Of a stretch of 32,798 bases of DNA, positions 1 through 8,493 are shown piece after piece. Source of the stretch: Pseudarthrobacter sp. C4D7 (GTDB lineage: Bacteria; Actinomycetota; Actinomycetes; Actinomycetales; Micrococcaceae); assembly GCF_013359725.1 (NCBI RefSeq), contig NZ_JABFMW010000004.1, positions 192,831 through 225,628 on the forward strand. Direction: 5' to 3'. Each line of letters opens with the position of its first letter. Positions within the stretch are counted from its first letter, which is position 1. Both the position numbers and the translations under genes were made by a program. The notes under the pieces were generated by a model that was given only the letters and a program-made list of their open reading frames with translations, was not told where the DNA came from and made no database searches.

Positions 1-7
1 AGGCACG

Positions 8-23
8 TGTTTCTCGTGAAACA
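8..23. promoter_or_regulatory. parS: parS-like site 1 (one mismatch)
   Basis: The 16-mer TGTTTCTCGTGAAACA differs from the palindromic consensus TGTTTCACGTGAAACA only at its seventh base. It may be a weaker ParB nucleation site. It lies at the very edge of the window. Confidence 0.7.
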
Positions 24-650
24 CTTCCGCCTAGCACGTGGAGTGGTTGCTCCCGCCATCCACGCACAGCATAAGCCGCCTCTTGCTATAAGTGTGTCGA
101 GAAATCCCGCAGTCTCTACACCACCAGCACTTGGAGAGGGATACTTTGCATTCGGCCCAAATAGCTGGATCCCAACGTGACCCTGGCACTCCGCCGCGAT
201 CTCCATTTGGCCCCATTTCTGGACCAGAAGAGGGGCGAATGAAATAGGCACGGTAGGACTTCAGTTGGGGCACCCGGCCGTACCTCCGGAAGAATAGGTA
301 GATACCTACTGGCCGTGCCAATGGAGCCGCGCTCCGGATTAGGCACGTGTATGACTATTTATCTAGATTCCTAATTCAGTGCAAAGAAAAGCTGTGGAAG
401 CTGTACGGGCTCTCGTAGGGGCGCTGCGGGGATACTCATCAATAAACATGGGGGAACTATCGAAACGGGTCACACTCATCAACCTCACAGCCAATCTCAA
501 GCGATGGCCCCAGACCTCTGCCCGCTGCCCTGGGGTTGTCTGAATATAGCCGAGCCCAGGGGTATGAGTTCTAAAGAACGTCGTGGAACTAGCTATTCGG
601 CACATCCACAAATTCCGGGCTGATCACTGTTTCGTCGGGCAGAGCCTTGC

Positions 651-666
651 CGTTTCACGTGAAACC
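651..666. promoter_or_regulatory. parS: parS site 2
   Basis: The sequence CGTTTCACGTGAAACC has the perfect 14-bp core GTTTCACGTGAAAC. It opens the first copy of the 96-bp tandem repeat. ParB is expected to bind here and spread. Confidence 0.93.
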
Positions 667-746
667 ACGCTAACTCGGGCGTAGTCCATATCCTCTGAGT
701 CCGATACGAAAGGCCTAGACGTAGGAGGTCGTTAAAACACTGACAT

Positions 747-762
747 CGTTTCACGTGAAACC
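747..762. promoter_or_regulatory. parS: parS site 3
   Basis: CGTTTCACGTGAAACC, perfect core, 96 bp after site 2 in the same sequence context. It opens the second copy of the tandem repeat. Confidence 0.93.
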
Positions 763-841
763 ACGCGAGATATGGCGTCGTCCGTATCCCCTCACTCCAG
801 TACGGAAGGCCGCGGAGGGGAAGTTGTTCAATCGTCAGCAT

Positions 842-857
842 CGTTTCACGTGAAACA
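842..857. promoter_or_regulatory. parS: parS site 4
   Basis: CGTTTCACGTGAAACA, perfect core, 95 bp after site 3. It closes the evenly spaced trio of sites 2 to 4. Confidence 0.93.
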
Positions 858-1362
858 TGTGCGCGCTGCTGTACCAGGACGTATTACCCTTCAAGACGGT
901 GAACGGCGCTTGCAAGACTATTCACTTTATGTCGTCAGCCCCGTAAGACAACCACTCTACGACCTGGTCTACGAGGCCAGCTCGCAAATGCGCTCAGGTT
1001 CCTTATGCTCCGGCAGTCGTCAATACCGGAGGGATCAACCGTCCCCATACCTCACAGTCCGGAAGTATGCCAAAACATCACTTAACGGCCTTCTTCAGCG
1101 AACCCGGCTGCAGAGGGGGGGACGTCGGCGGCTTCAGGCGAGTCGTTTAGGTGCGCAAACTCCAATTGGGCGGCTACTAGCTCCCAAGGTTTGCCCATGG
1201 CGAGCCGTTCAAAATCCACTGGTGGATATTTAAACTTCCCATAGGAGCCGAGGTGCAGCCGCTCCCTTCGATACTCTTCTATTCGCCCCTGCCCACGCCG
1301 AGCGAACCAATCAACCAAGGACTACGCGGCATCAGCGCACACTGTGGGGATGAGAAGTGATC

Positions 1363-1418
1363 TTATCCACATCGATATCCACAACACTTCAGCTGGCTTA
1401 TCCACAGCGTTATCCCCA
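1363..1418. promoter_or_regulatory. DnaA-box group in the parS region
   Basis: TTATCCACA occurs exactly at 1363-1371 and 1398-1406 on the plus strand. ATATCCACA at 1375-1383 and TTATCCCCA at 1410-1418 each have one mismatch. Four same-strand boxes in 56 bp, far from any credible gene start, suggest DnaA binding for a purpose other than promoter control. Confidence 0.65.
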
Positions 1419-1622
1419 CTGCTGAGAGGCGCATCACCCGTAGCGCACGCTCCCATTGTTCACGTGTCTATCAGTGCAAATTTGCACGCCCGCGAGGGCC
1501 ACGAGGTGTGTAGGACCCGACGCATGGGAAAGAAGGCCTCTGTCAGCTCACCTTCACCCACATATAAACCAAAAATGGCGTTCTTTGCGTACTTAAGGCT
1601 GTGGAATGTCTGGCTACCGTTG

Positions 1623-1638
1623 TGTTTCACGTGAAACC
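1623..1638. promoter_or_regulatory. parS: parS site 5
   Basis: TGTTTCACGTGAAACC, perfect core. It lies between the two DnaA-box groups at 1363-1418 and 1757-1777. Confidence 0.93.
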
Positions 1639-1756
1639 TTCTGGGTGGATTCTGTCTTCTTTATAGGCGGAGTCCGGAGACAGCATCCAGACAACAGGCC
1701 GGTGCTTGACATGTCAGGCAGTGAAAGATGCAGGAGGTCAACTTCTGTTCCCATAG

Positions 1757-1777
1757 TTATCCACACAACTATCCACA
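1757..1777. promoter_or_regulatory. DnaA-box pair in the parS region
   Basis: An exact TTATCCACA at 1757-1765 is followed by CTATCCACA (one mismatch) at 1769-1777, both on the plus strand, 12 bp apart. Confidence 0.6.
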
Positions 1778-2521
1778 GTCCTACCAAGCCGATGACCCCA
1801 CTCTACGGACCGATTAGCGTGGCCAGCCAGGCCTACCCCATTTTCCAGATCTCGTCGACGAAGAACCGTGGAACTGAACGGACCTACATGTCTCGAACAG
1901 AAGGTCAGCTTGAATTGCCCTCATTGCAGTACATACAAAACTGCGTGACTGTTGGGCTGGCCCCTTTGTCGGAATCAGGTACTCCTGCCGCTTGCAGCAA
2001 CTGCTGAACGGCCCATCTTTAGCCGTCACAAAACGCCATCGTGTGCAGGCAGCTCCGTCAATAGTCTGATATGCCCAGCCAGTGGACAGGGGATCAGGAC
2101 TGACGGAAATAGGCAGGGGATACGCTCATTGCTTCTCGTTCGCATAGGAGCTGCACCATCTGCGACCGCCATTCAGGGCAGCCGAACCGTTCGCCACTGT
2201 CACACGTCAGCAAATATCGAGTAACGACAACCCGGTAAGCAGGGGTAGTGCACACAATTCAGGTGCAATCATCCGATGCACTCTTAGGACAAGCCAGCAC
2301 AGGGAAATAGTCAGCCCACCGGCAGTCTCAGCATGCATGAAATGGCAGGGAGCCCGGCTCCTGGTCTTCGGCTTTAGAAGAGATCATCCGTCCTAGGAAG
2401 ACACTGCGGCACGTATCGCTCGCATTAGCCGGCGATCACCGGATTGTTCCATGCGCGACCGCACTTGTGTCGACGAATAGGGTTCATACATCCGGTCCAC
2501 GGATGCCCATCAGGGTACTCG

Positions 2522-2537
2522 TGTTTCACGTGAAACA
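2522..2537. promoter_or_regulatory. parS: parS site 6 (perfect 16-bp palindrome)
   Basis: TGTTTCACGTGAAACA matches the full 16-bp consensus on both arms. Confidence 0.95.
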
Positions 2538-2743
2538 TTCGTGATTCCTTATACGGATGCAGGTGCGGGGCAGAGGGCCAGAGTCCTAGAACGATTCTTG
2601 AGCAGGAGACACTCCGATCTACTCAGAGGCCGATGTTGAGTCCCCAACGGGAACGTCGAGTGCATAAATAGCGGTGGAGACCATTTGACCGAAGGCGCAA
2701 GGGAGAGAAGCAAACAGTGAAGGTCAACGGAGACGTTCAGGGT

Positions 2744-2759
2744 CGTTTCACGTGAAACA
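2744..2759. promoter_or_regulatory. parS: parS site 7
   Basis: CGTTTCACGTGAAACA, perfect core. It forms a close pair with site 8, centre to centre 40 bp, which is close to four helical turns. Confidence 0.93.
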
Positions 2760-2783
2760 TCCTTGGCGCGATCCGACTAACGT

Positions 2784-2799
2784 CGTTTCACGTGAAACT
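2784..2799. promoter_or_regulatory. parS: parS site 8
   Basis: CGTTTCACGTGAAACT, perfect core, the second member of the 40-bp pair. Confidence 0.93.
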
Positions 2800-3326
2800 T
2801 TCAAAGACCCCGAGCTGCATAGCCTTTACTCCATCTGCTATCCGCAGCGCATAACGCCGTCTCAGTCCTTCGTGTCAGCCGTTTCGAGCAACCAGGAAAA
2901 TTGCCACCCCCGTGGTTTTACTGGCGGCAAAAGATGCCGCCGCAGCTTATTCGCAGTACACGATCTGAAAACGGCTGTTGTCACCCCGTCCCAACCCGGT
3001 CTTGCCAAGGGTCTGGCCTACCCCGGGACACCCCAGGTTCGTTGGAATGCCACCTCGCTTTTACGACAAACCAGTCATGTGAAGTCCAGCAAGGCGCGAT
3101 CGTTCGCAATGGTGGAGTAGGCCACGGTACTGGTGGAGGCCTCTACTTGGGTTGGTGCTGGTGGCCTCCTCCCCGCTGCAACCAGGCCGGTCATCAGCAC
3201 AGTGAAGCCGATTGCCCTTCCCTGCGCGGTGGCACCAAATACGTACTCACCTCTGCTGTACAGGCTCCGGGGCCGCCCACCAATCCTTAATGCGGTCAAG
3301 GGCGCCATCAATGGTGCGACAACACG

Positions 3327-3342
3327 TGTTTCACGTGAAACA
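3327..3342. promoter_or_regulatory. parS: parS site 9 (perfect 16-bp palindrome)
   Basis: TGTTTCACGTGAAACA, a full consensus match. It is the site nearest the 3' end of parB in this intergenic stretch. Confidence 0.95.
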
Positions 3343-3672
3343 GCCGCTCCATTTGCAGCCCAGCGAAAGATGTTTAAGCATCTGAGCACACCTAATCGAT
3401 CCAGTGCGGAGCACGCTTTACGAGCGTGAGGGTCCGAGGCGCGCAAGCTGACCCACTGAGCGGCCCAGATAGGGCGCGTGGAGGCCGTTTGACGGCTGGG
3501 GGACACTTGAGGCCGCGGAGAGCTGGAACGGCTCCGGAGACCACTATTTCGGCGGCTGGAAGCCAGCCCCAGGCATCTGCAGTCCACGTCCACGTCGCCA
3601 AACGGAGTTGTTCGCGGCAAAGAAGCCTACTGGCATCCTGCCGGTGAAGGGGCCGCCAGCGCAGACAACAAG

Positions 3673-3703
3673 AGAGGCCCGATTCAAGAAGAATCGGGCC
3701 TCT
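3673..3703 (-). terminator. Hairpin terminator downstream of parB
   Basis: A perfect 13-bp stem (3673-3685 with 3691-3703, arm AGAGGCCCGATTC) and a 5-base loop lie 18 bp beyond the parB stop codon. In the minus-strand transcript the stem is followed by CTTGTTGT, only partly U-rich. It most likely ends the parA-parB transcript. Confidence 0.75.
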
Positions 3704-3721
3704 ATGTACTGAGTAGCAGAC

Positions 3722-5035
3722 CTAGTTGTTCGCTCCGGGGGCCAATACATCCATGATGCGGTTCAGGTCCTCCACGCTGGCAAACTCAATGCTGACTTTG
3801 CCCTTCCGCACGCCCAGGGAGATCTTGACGTTGGTGTCCAAACGATCTGAAAGTGAGGAGGCCAGGTAGTCGAGGCGCTCGTGGCGGGCCCCGGGACGTG
3901 GAATGTTGTTCTTGGCAGGCTTGGCGGGGTCCTGGTAGAGGGTGACGGCCTCTTCCGTTGCCCGAACGGACATACCCTCAGCAACGATCTTCTGCGCGAG
4001 GCGCTCCATGGCCGCGGCATCCGGCAGGGACAGAAGTGCCCTGGCATGACCGGCAGAAAGTACGCCCGCAGCCACGCGGCGCTGCACCAGCGGGGGAAGC
4101 TTCAACAGGCGCAGAGTGTTTGACACCTGGGGCCGGGAGCGGCCGATACGGTCCGCAAGCTGCTCATGGGTGGTTCCGAAGTCTTCGAGCAGCTGCTGAT
4201 AGGCCGCAGCCTCTTCCAGGGGATTTAGCTGGCTCCGGTGAAGGTTCTCCAGCAAGGCGTCGCGCAGGAGGTCGTCGTCGGTGGTGTCCCGGATGATGGC
4301 GGGGATGGTGTCCAGGCCGGCTGCCTGTACCGCACGCCAGCGGCGCTCACCCATGACCAATTCATAGGTTTCACCACTTTCTTCGGTTGAAGTACGGACA
4401 ACAATTGGCTGGAGTACGCCGATTTCGCGAACGGAGTGGACCAGCTCAGCCATGTCGTCTTCATCGAAGACACTTCGGGGCTGTTTGCGGTTGGGATGGA
4501 TGTCCCCGACAGGGATCTCGGCAAAGCGTGCACCCGGGACCTCGACTAGTTCTACACCAGAGTCGGCAGGCCGGCCTGCTGCTGCAGGTGCTGGAACCGC
4601 ATTCCCGGTGGTCACCTCAGCAGCAGTATCAGACGTATCAGGAACATCCGGTTGAGGGGCTGCTTGGCCAGCTGGCTTGGCTCCGGCCGATTCCGTCCTC
4701 TTGGTGGGCGCCTTCCTGGAGGAGTCAGCTGCCGGCGCAGGAGCACTTGCAGCGTCACTGCTTTCCTTGGCTGCCGTAGGCCTCTCAGCTGCGGGCTTCA
4801 CCGCAGCACGACTGGACGAACGGGCCGGGGCCTCCTTAGCCGCTGTCTTGGCGGAAGAAGGCGCTGAAGGAACTGCGGGCTGGTCCTGCGGTTCGGTTTT
4901 TTTCCGCCCCTCCGGGAAAAACAGGTCCACAGGCCGCGATACCGCCCCGCCATTACCGGATGACCCATTGGCTGCCGCGGAACTAGGAATCAGCGCGCCA
5001 AGACCGCGGCCTAGGCCGCGTCGCTTCTCGCTCAT
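3722..5035 (-). CDS. parB: Chromosome-partitioning protein ParB
   Basis: ParB binds parS, loads onto and spreads along DNA as a CTP-dependent clamp, recruits SMC and stimulates ParA. The start at 5035 ([17 protein letters not shown]) is chosen because GGAGGG lies 8 bases upstream and this N-terminus is typical of the family; an earlier in-frame start at 5068 lacks such support. Of 437 residues, about 20-165 are a long Ala/Pro/Ser/Lys-rich linker. Then come the ParB/Srx-type domain with GERRWR (229-234, the CTP-binding motif region) and ENLHR (263-267), a helix-turn-helix near 288-312 ([20 protein letters not shown]), and the C-terminal dimerisation segment at about 385-432. It lies 65 bp after parA and faces the parS cluster. 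Confidence 0.97.
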   Translation of the reverse strand: MSEKRRGLGRGLGALIPSSAAANGSSGNGGAVSRPVDLFFPEGRKKTEPQDQPAVPSAPSSAKTAAKEAPARSSSRAAVKPAAERPTAAKESSDAASAPAPAADSSRKAPTKRTESAGAKPAGQAAPQPDVPDTSDTAAEVTTGNAVPAPAAAGRPADSGVELVEVPGARFAEIPVGDIHPNRKQPRSVFDEDDMAELVHSVREIGVLQPIVVRTSTEESGETYELVMGERRWRAVQAAGLDTIPAIIRDTTDDDLLRDALLENLHRSQLNPLEEAAAYQQLLEDFGTTHEQLADRIGRSRPQVSNTLRLLKLPPLVQRRVAAGVLSAGHARALLSLPDAAAMERLAQKIVAEGMSVRATEEAVTLYQDPAKPAKNNIPRPGARHERLDYLASSLSDRLDTNVKISLGVRKGKVSIEFASVEDLNRIMDVLAPGANN

Positions 5036-5100
5036 GGGTAAATCCCTCCAGTGGTAGAACCAGGACAAGCCTGGCTCTGTGCGTTGCGGTAATGAAGATT

Positions 5101-6183
5101 TTAGCGTTCGGCTATTTCAGCAGCGGCTTCCAAGTAGGACAGTGCACCACTTGAGGAAGGATCGTAAGTCATGACCGTCTGCTGGTAGCTGGGAGCTTCG
5201 GAGATCCGCACCGAACGTGGAACCACGGCTGAGAGGACCTGCTCGGGGAAGTGCTGGCGCACTTCGGCGGCTACCTGTGCAGCGAGGTTGGTCCGTCCGT
5301 CATACATGGTGAGGAGAATGGTTGAAACCACCAGGTCAGCGTTGAGGTGCTTTTGGATCATCTCAATGTTCTTGAGGAGCTGGCTGAGGCCTTCCAAGGC
5401 GTAGTACTCGCACTGGATGGGAATCAGTACCTCGCTGGCCGCGCAGAAGGCGTTAACCGTCAGCAGCCCCAGGCTCGGCGGGCAGTCGATGAAGACGTAA
5501 TCCAGCCGTTCTTCGCCATTCTTCTCGCGCGTCTTTGCGTAGACATCAATGGCGCGGCGCAGGCGCTGTTCGCGGGCAACAAGCGACACCAGCTCAATCT
5601 CGGCACCGGCAAGGTGAATGGTAGCGGGAGCGCAAATGAGCTTCCCGATGTCAGGGCAAGGGGCAACCACGTCAGCCAGCGGAACATCGTTGATGAGGAC
5701 GTCGTAGATGCTGTCCACATCCGCGTGGTGTTCGATTCCAAGGGCCGTCGACGCGTTGCCCTGTGGATCGATGTCGATCACCAGGACATTGAGTCCGGCA
5801 GCAGCAAGGGCAGCCGCGATGTTCACCGTTGTGGTGGTCTTGCCAACCCCGCCCTTCTGGTTGGACACCGTAAAGATCCGGGTCTGATCCGGCCGCGGGA
5901 GCTTTCGCCCCAGTAAACGCTCACGCCGTTTGGTTTCGTGGGCGAGTTCCCGTGCGATGGGACTTGAATCATCAATGGCGTCAATGACGTTTGATCGACC
6001 ACCGGAGGTTGTTTCACGTGAAACGGCGTTCCCGGATGACGGCGACGCAACCGTTTTTGGGTGGTTACCGCCGCGTCCGGGAGCCATGGCGCTTCCCGCC
6101 AGTCCTGACCCAGCGACAGAACGTGCCGACCCCAAGGACACAAACGGTGGAATCCGTTGTGCGGAGGCTTCACTACTGGTCAC
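5101..6183 (-). CDS. parA: Chromosome-partitioning ATPase ParA
   Basis: ParA is a deviant Walker-type ATPase that binds DNA non-specifically when ATP-loaded and moves ParB-parS complexes apart. The protein has 360 residues. The ATPase domain begins near residue 102 ([20 protein letters not shown]) with the Walker A lysines in KGGVGKTT at 110-117, Walker A' DIDPQGN at 137-143 and Walker B-like [10 protein letters not shown]. The first 100 residues are a variable extension containing the peptide VSRET encoded by parS. The GTG start at 6183 has a weak ribosome binding site; a later ATG (residue 33) is possible, so the N-terminus is uncertain. It forms an operon with parB. Confidence 0.96.
   Translation of the reverse strand: MTSSEASAQRIPPFVSLGSARSVAGSGLAGSAMAPGRGGNHPKTVASPSSGNAVSRETTSGGRSNVIDAIDDSSPIARELAHETKRRERLLGRKLPRPDQTRIFTVSNQKGGVGKTTTTVNIAAALAAAGLNVLVIDIDPQGNASTALGIEHHADVDSIYDVLINDVPLADVVAPCPDIGKLICAPATIHLAGAEIELVSLVAREQRLRRAIDVYAKTREKNGEERLDYVFIDCPPSLGLLTVNAFCAASEVLIPIQCEYYALEGLSQLLKNIEMIQKHLNADLVVSTILLTMYDGRTNLAAQVAAEVRQHFPEQVLSAVVPRSVRISEAPSYQQTVMTYDPSSSGALSYLEAAAEIAER
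6010..6025. promoter_or_regulatory. parS: parS site 10, inside parA
   Basis: TGTTTCACGTGAAACG has a perfect core and lies within the parA reading frame, where it encodes Val-Ser-Arg-Glu-Thr at about residues 54-58 in the unconserved N-terminal extension. Intragenic parS sites near the origin are known in many bacteria. Confidence 0.93.
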
Positions 6184-6243
6184 TGGGGCACACTCACTCT
6201 CGTTCAGCCAATTTTGCTGCTGTTGTCTAGCCTAGCCGCTCGC

Positions 6244-6267
6244 GCCTGCTGACAGCCGTCAGCGGGC
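6244..6267 (-). terminator. Hairpin between rsmG and parA
   Basis: A stem of about 10 bp (GCCYGCTGAC-type arm at 6244-6253 with 6258-6267, one G-U pair) and loop AGCC lie just beyond the rsmG stop. No T-run follows. It could end the rsmG transcript or lie in the parA leader. Confidence 0.45.
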
Positions 6268-6272
6268 CCGCG

Positions 6273-6923
6273 TTAGGACTTCTTTTGGGACTTGTTCACC
6301 ACGATGCGGACCACCGTGGTGGGCTCCTCCAGGAGGTTGTCGCCCACTGTCAGCACCGAAGTCGACACACCACCCAGCTTGCGGATGGTCTTCGCAGCCT
6401 TCTCGATCTCTTCGCCGGCGCTCCGGCCCTTAATGGCCACCACTTCGCCGCGCCCCCCAAGCAGAGGAATGGTCAAGCCTGCAAGGTTGGACAGGGCCGA
6501 CACGGCGCGGGCCGTGACAACATCTGCCTCCACGTGCCCCACAGCGAGTTCGGCCCGCGTGCGCATGACCGTGACATTGTCCAGGCCCAGGTCATCAACC
6601 ACTTCCTGGAGCCAGATCACCCTGCGCTCCAGCGGTTCAATAAGGGTCAGTTCAAGGTCCGGACGTGCAATTGCGAGGCAGAGCCCTGGAAGTCCAGCAC
6701 CGCTGCCGACGTCGGCCACATGGCTTCCGTGGGCGATTTCGCTCTCGATGACCGCGCAATTGAGCACGTGGCGGCTCCACAGCCGCGGGATCTCGCGCGG
6801 GCCGATCAGGCCACGCTCGGTCCCTGACGTGGCGAGGTGTTCAACATAGCGCTTCGCCAGCTCCAGGCGGTCGCCGAAAATCTTCTCAGCAGCGCCAAGC
6901 TCTGCTGCCGTGATGTCAACCAT
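6273..6923 (-). CDS. rsmG: 16S rRNA (guanine-N7) methyltransferase RsmG (GidB)
   Basis: RsmG uses S-adenosylmethionine to methylate N7 of G527 (E. coli numbering) in 16S rRNA in the cytoplasm; its loss gives low-level streptomycin resistance. The 216-residue length fits the family. Visible motifs are RLWSRHVLNCAV near residue 47, the SAM-binding loop VADVGSGAGLPGLCLAI at about 69-85, and the conserved TARAVSAL segment near 136-143. The start at 6923 lacks a strong ribosome binding site and follows the jag stop by 20 bp, so translation may depend on the upstream gene. The neighbourhood jag-rsmG-parA-parB is the classic origin-proximal order. Confidence 0.96.
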   Translation of the reverse strand: MVDITAAELGAAEKIFGDRLELAKRYVEHLATSGTERGLIGPREIPRLWSRHVLNCAVIESEIAHGSHVADVGSGAGLPGLCLAIARPDLELTLIEPLERRVIWLQEVVDDLGLDNVTVMRTRAELAVGHVEADVVTARAVSALSNLAGLTIPLLGGRGEVVAIKGRSAGEEIEKAAKTIRKLGGVSTSVLTVGDNLLEEPTTVVRIVVNKSQKKS

Positions 6924-6943
6924 TATTATTGGGTCAGCATTCT

Positions 6944-7507
6944 CTAGTCTGCGGAAACAACAATGTGGCGTCCGGCGCCTTCGCCCTCGGACTCGCTGAC
7001 CAGGCCGAGATCGGCCACGGCGTCGTGAACAATCTTGCGTTCATAGGCGCTCATCGGATCCAAGGCGACTGATTTGCCGGTTTCCTTCACCGACGCTGCG
7101 GCGTCCTCTGCGATCTTCTGCAGGTGTCCGGTACGCTCCTGGCGGTAGCCGTTGATATCCAGGACAAGCCGGGAGCGGTTTTCCGTGGCGGACAGCACAG
7201 CCAGGCGGGTGAGTTCCTGGAGTGCTTCCAGGACTTCGCCGTCCTCGCCAACCAGGCCCTCAAGGCCTTCGGATTCTTCTTCGGCAACGATGGAGATGTA
7301 GGTCCGTCCGTTCCGGACCTCAATGTCGATGTCGCCATCGATGTCGGCAATGTCCAGCAACTCTTCAAGGTAATCGGCAGCGACGTCTCCCTCTTCTTCG
7401 AGGCGACTGGCAGCGGAACCCTTGGCGGCGGAATCGTCCTCGTTCACGGACGCGGCCTGATCTTCGATCTCTTCGGAATAGGCCTGCTCGGTGCTCTCAG
7501 CTGACAT
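6944..7507 (-). CDS. jag: KH/R3H RNA-binding protein Jag (KhpB/EloR)
   Basis: This cytoplasmic RNA-binding protein pairs with KhpA in other bacteria and affects cell elongation and division through RNA. It has 187 residues. An acidic N-terminal stretch (about 1-45) is followed by a KH type II domain with the GxxG loop GEDG (GLVGEDGEVLEALQELTRLAV) and an R3H domain with the R-x3-H signature in YERKIVHDAV near the C-terminus. The long Jag_N domain found in Firmicutes is absent, as is usual in actinobacteria. The start codon overlaps the yidC stop (TAATG), which indicates translational coupling. Confidence 0.94.
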   Translation of the reverse strand: MSAESTEQAYSEEIEDQAASVNEDDSAAKGSAASRLEEEGDVAADYLEELLDIADIDGDIDIEVRNGRTYISIVAEEESEGLEGLVGEDGEVLEALQELTRLAVLSATENRSRLVLDINGYRQERTGHLQKIAEDAAASVKETGKSVALDPMSAYERKIVHDAVADLGLVSESEGEGAGRHIVVSAD

Positions 7508-8478
7508 TACTTCTTCTTCCTGTTCTTGCGCTGGGGCTGGACGCGCTGTCCTTTGATCTCAACTGCGGCCGCCGCGGCGGCGTCGGCTTCTTCATCCCGC
7601 TTCCCGGTCAGCACGGACAGGGCCGGCAGGCCCTTGGCGGCACGGCGTTCGGCGAGGGCCTTGGCTGCGGGGGATCCCGGCGTCGGCATGCGGCGGATGA
7701 CGAAGAACTGCTGGCCCATGGTCCACAGGTTGGTGGTGGTCCAGTAGATCAACACACCGATGGGGAAGTTGATGCCACCCACGCCGAAGACGAGGGGCAG
7801 GATGTACAGCATCATCTTCTGCTGGCGCATGAACGGGCTGGCCATGGCTTCTTCAGACATGTTCTTGGCCATGATCTGCTTCTGGGTGATGAACTGCGAG
7901 GCCGTCATGGCAAGGATCATCACGATGGAGAGCACCACGACGGCGACCTGGCCCCCGCCGCCCCCGCCGTGCAGCAGGGAAGCGGACAGCGGAGCACCAA
8001 AGATGCTTGACGCATCGAACTCGACTACCTGCTCGTGGCTCATGGCCCCAATACCGGCACCCTGGTCCTTGGCGGCGGAAATACCGGACAGCACCTGGAA
8101 CAACGCGAAGAAGAAGGGCATCTGGATGAGCATGGGCAGGCAGGCTGAGAAGGGGTTGGTGCCGTGCTTCTTGTACATGGCCATCTGTTCCTGCGCCATT
8201 GCCTGGCGGGACAGCTGGTCGGTCTTGCCCTTGTACTTGTCCTGGAGCTTCTTCAGGTCCGGCTGCAGCAACTGCATGCCGCGCTGGGCCTTGATCTGCT
8301 TAACGAACACCGGAATCAGGGCGGCACGGATCACCAGCACCAGTCCGATGATGGACAGCGTCCACGTCCAGCCGTTCGCGGCGGGCATCCCGATAGCGCT
8401 GAGGCCATCGTGGAATCCAATCATGATGATGGAAACCAGCCACTTGAACGGGGCCATGATTGTTCCAAAGAAGTCCAT
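7507..8478 (-). CDS. yidC: Membrane protein insertase YidC
   Basis: YidC inserts and folds membrane proteins, alone or with SecYEG. The 323 residues fit the short Gram-positive/actinobacterial form without the large periplasmic domain of E. coli. Hydrophobic segments are seen near residues 10-25, 37-60, 115-135, 172-195 and 220-245. The positively charged hydrophilic loop QIKAQRGMQLLQPDLKKLQDKYKG and the conserved NPFSACLPMLIQMPFFFALF segment are clear. An arginine in the second membrane segment (VIRAALIPVFVK) is consistent with the insertase groove. The C-terminal tail is strongly basic (QPQRKNRKKK), as in ribosome-binding family members. It lies 15 bp after yidD. Confidence 0.96.
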   Translation of the reverse strand: MDFFGTIMAPFKWLVSIIMIGFHDGLSAIGMPAANGWTWTLSIIGLVLVIRAALIPVFVKQIKAQRGMQLLQPDLKKLQDKYKGKTDQLSRQAMAQEQMAMYKKHGTNPFSACLPMLIQMPFFFALFQVLSGISAAKDQGAGIGAMSHEQVVEFDASSIFGAPLSASLLHGGGGGGQVAVVVLSIVMILAMTASQFITQKQIMAKNMSEEAMASPFMRQQKMMLYILPLVFGVGGINFPIGVLIYWTTTNLWTMGQQFFVIRRMPTPGSPAAKALAERRAAKGLPALSVLTGKRDEEADAAAAAAVEIKGQRVQPQRKNRKKK

Positions 8479-8493
8479 ACTTATCCCTATTCG

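Larger units (their letters stand above)
651..841. repeat. Two-copy tandem repeat of about 96 bp, each led by parS
   Basis: Copy 1 (651-746) and copy 2 (747-841) begin with the same 20 bases, parS plus CCACGC, and then stay recognisably similar. Shared stretches include GTCC.TATCC.CT, AC.AAAGGCC-like and TC.GCAT-like segments. On the minus strand the two copies read as related peptides (GLPYWSEGIRTTP and GLSYRTQRIWTTP, each followed by AWFHVKR), which shows the similarity without implying translation. A third parS follows directly at 842. Confidence 0.75.
1..3721. other. Gene-poor parS-rich centromere-like region
   Basis: This stretch downstream of parB contains no reading frame that I can support as a gene. 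Possible frames are short, lack convincing ribosome binding sites, overlap one another on both strands, and several only share the peptide VSRET or FHVKR because they run through parS. The base composition is visibly less GC-rich than the flanking genes. It carries nine parS-like palindromes (eight with a perfect 14-bp core, one with a single mismatch), a tandem repeat of about 96 bp at 651-841, and DnaA-box-like sequences at 1363-1418 and 1757-1777. It is best read as a ParB loading zone (centromere) next to the origin. The left edge of the window cuts it, so its full length is unknown. Confidence 0.75.

Noticed and set aside
1459..1470. CACGTG at about 1461 as an extra parS site
   Set aside because: Only the central hexamer matches; the flanking arms are not GTTT/AAAC.
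2752..3429. Reading frames in the first 3.7 kb containing VSRET or FHVKR
   Set aside because: The shared peptides are the translation of parS palindromes. The frames overlap on both strands, have no good ribosome binding sites and no family features.
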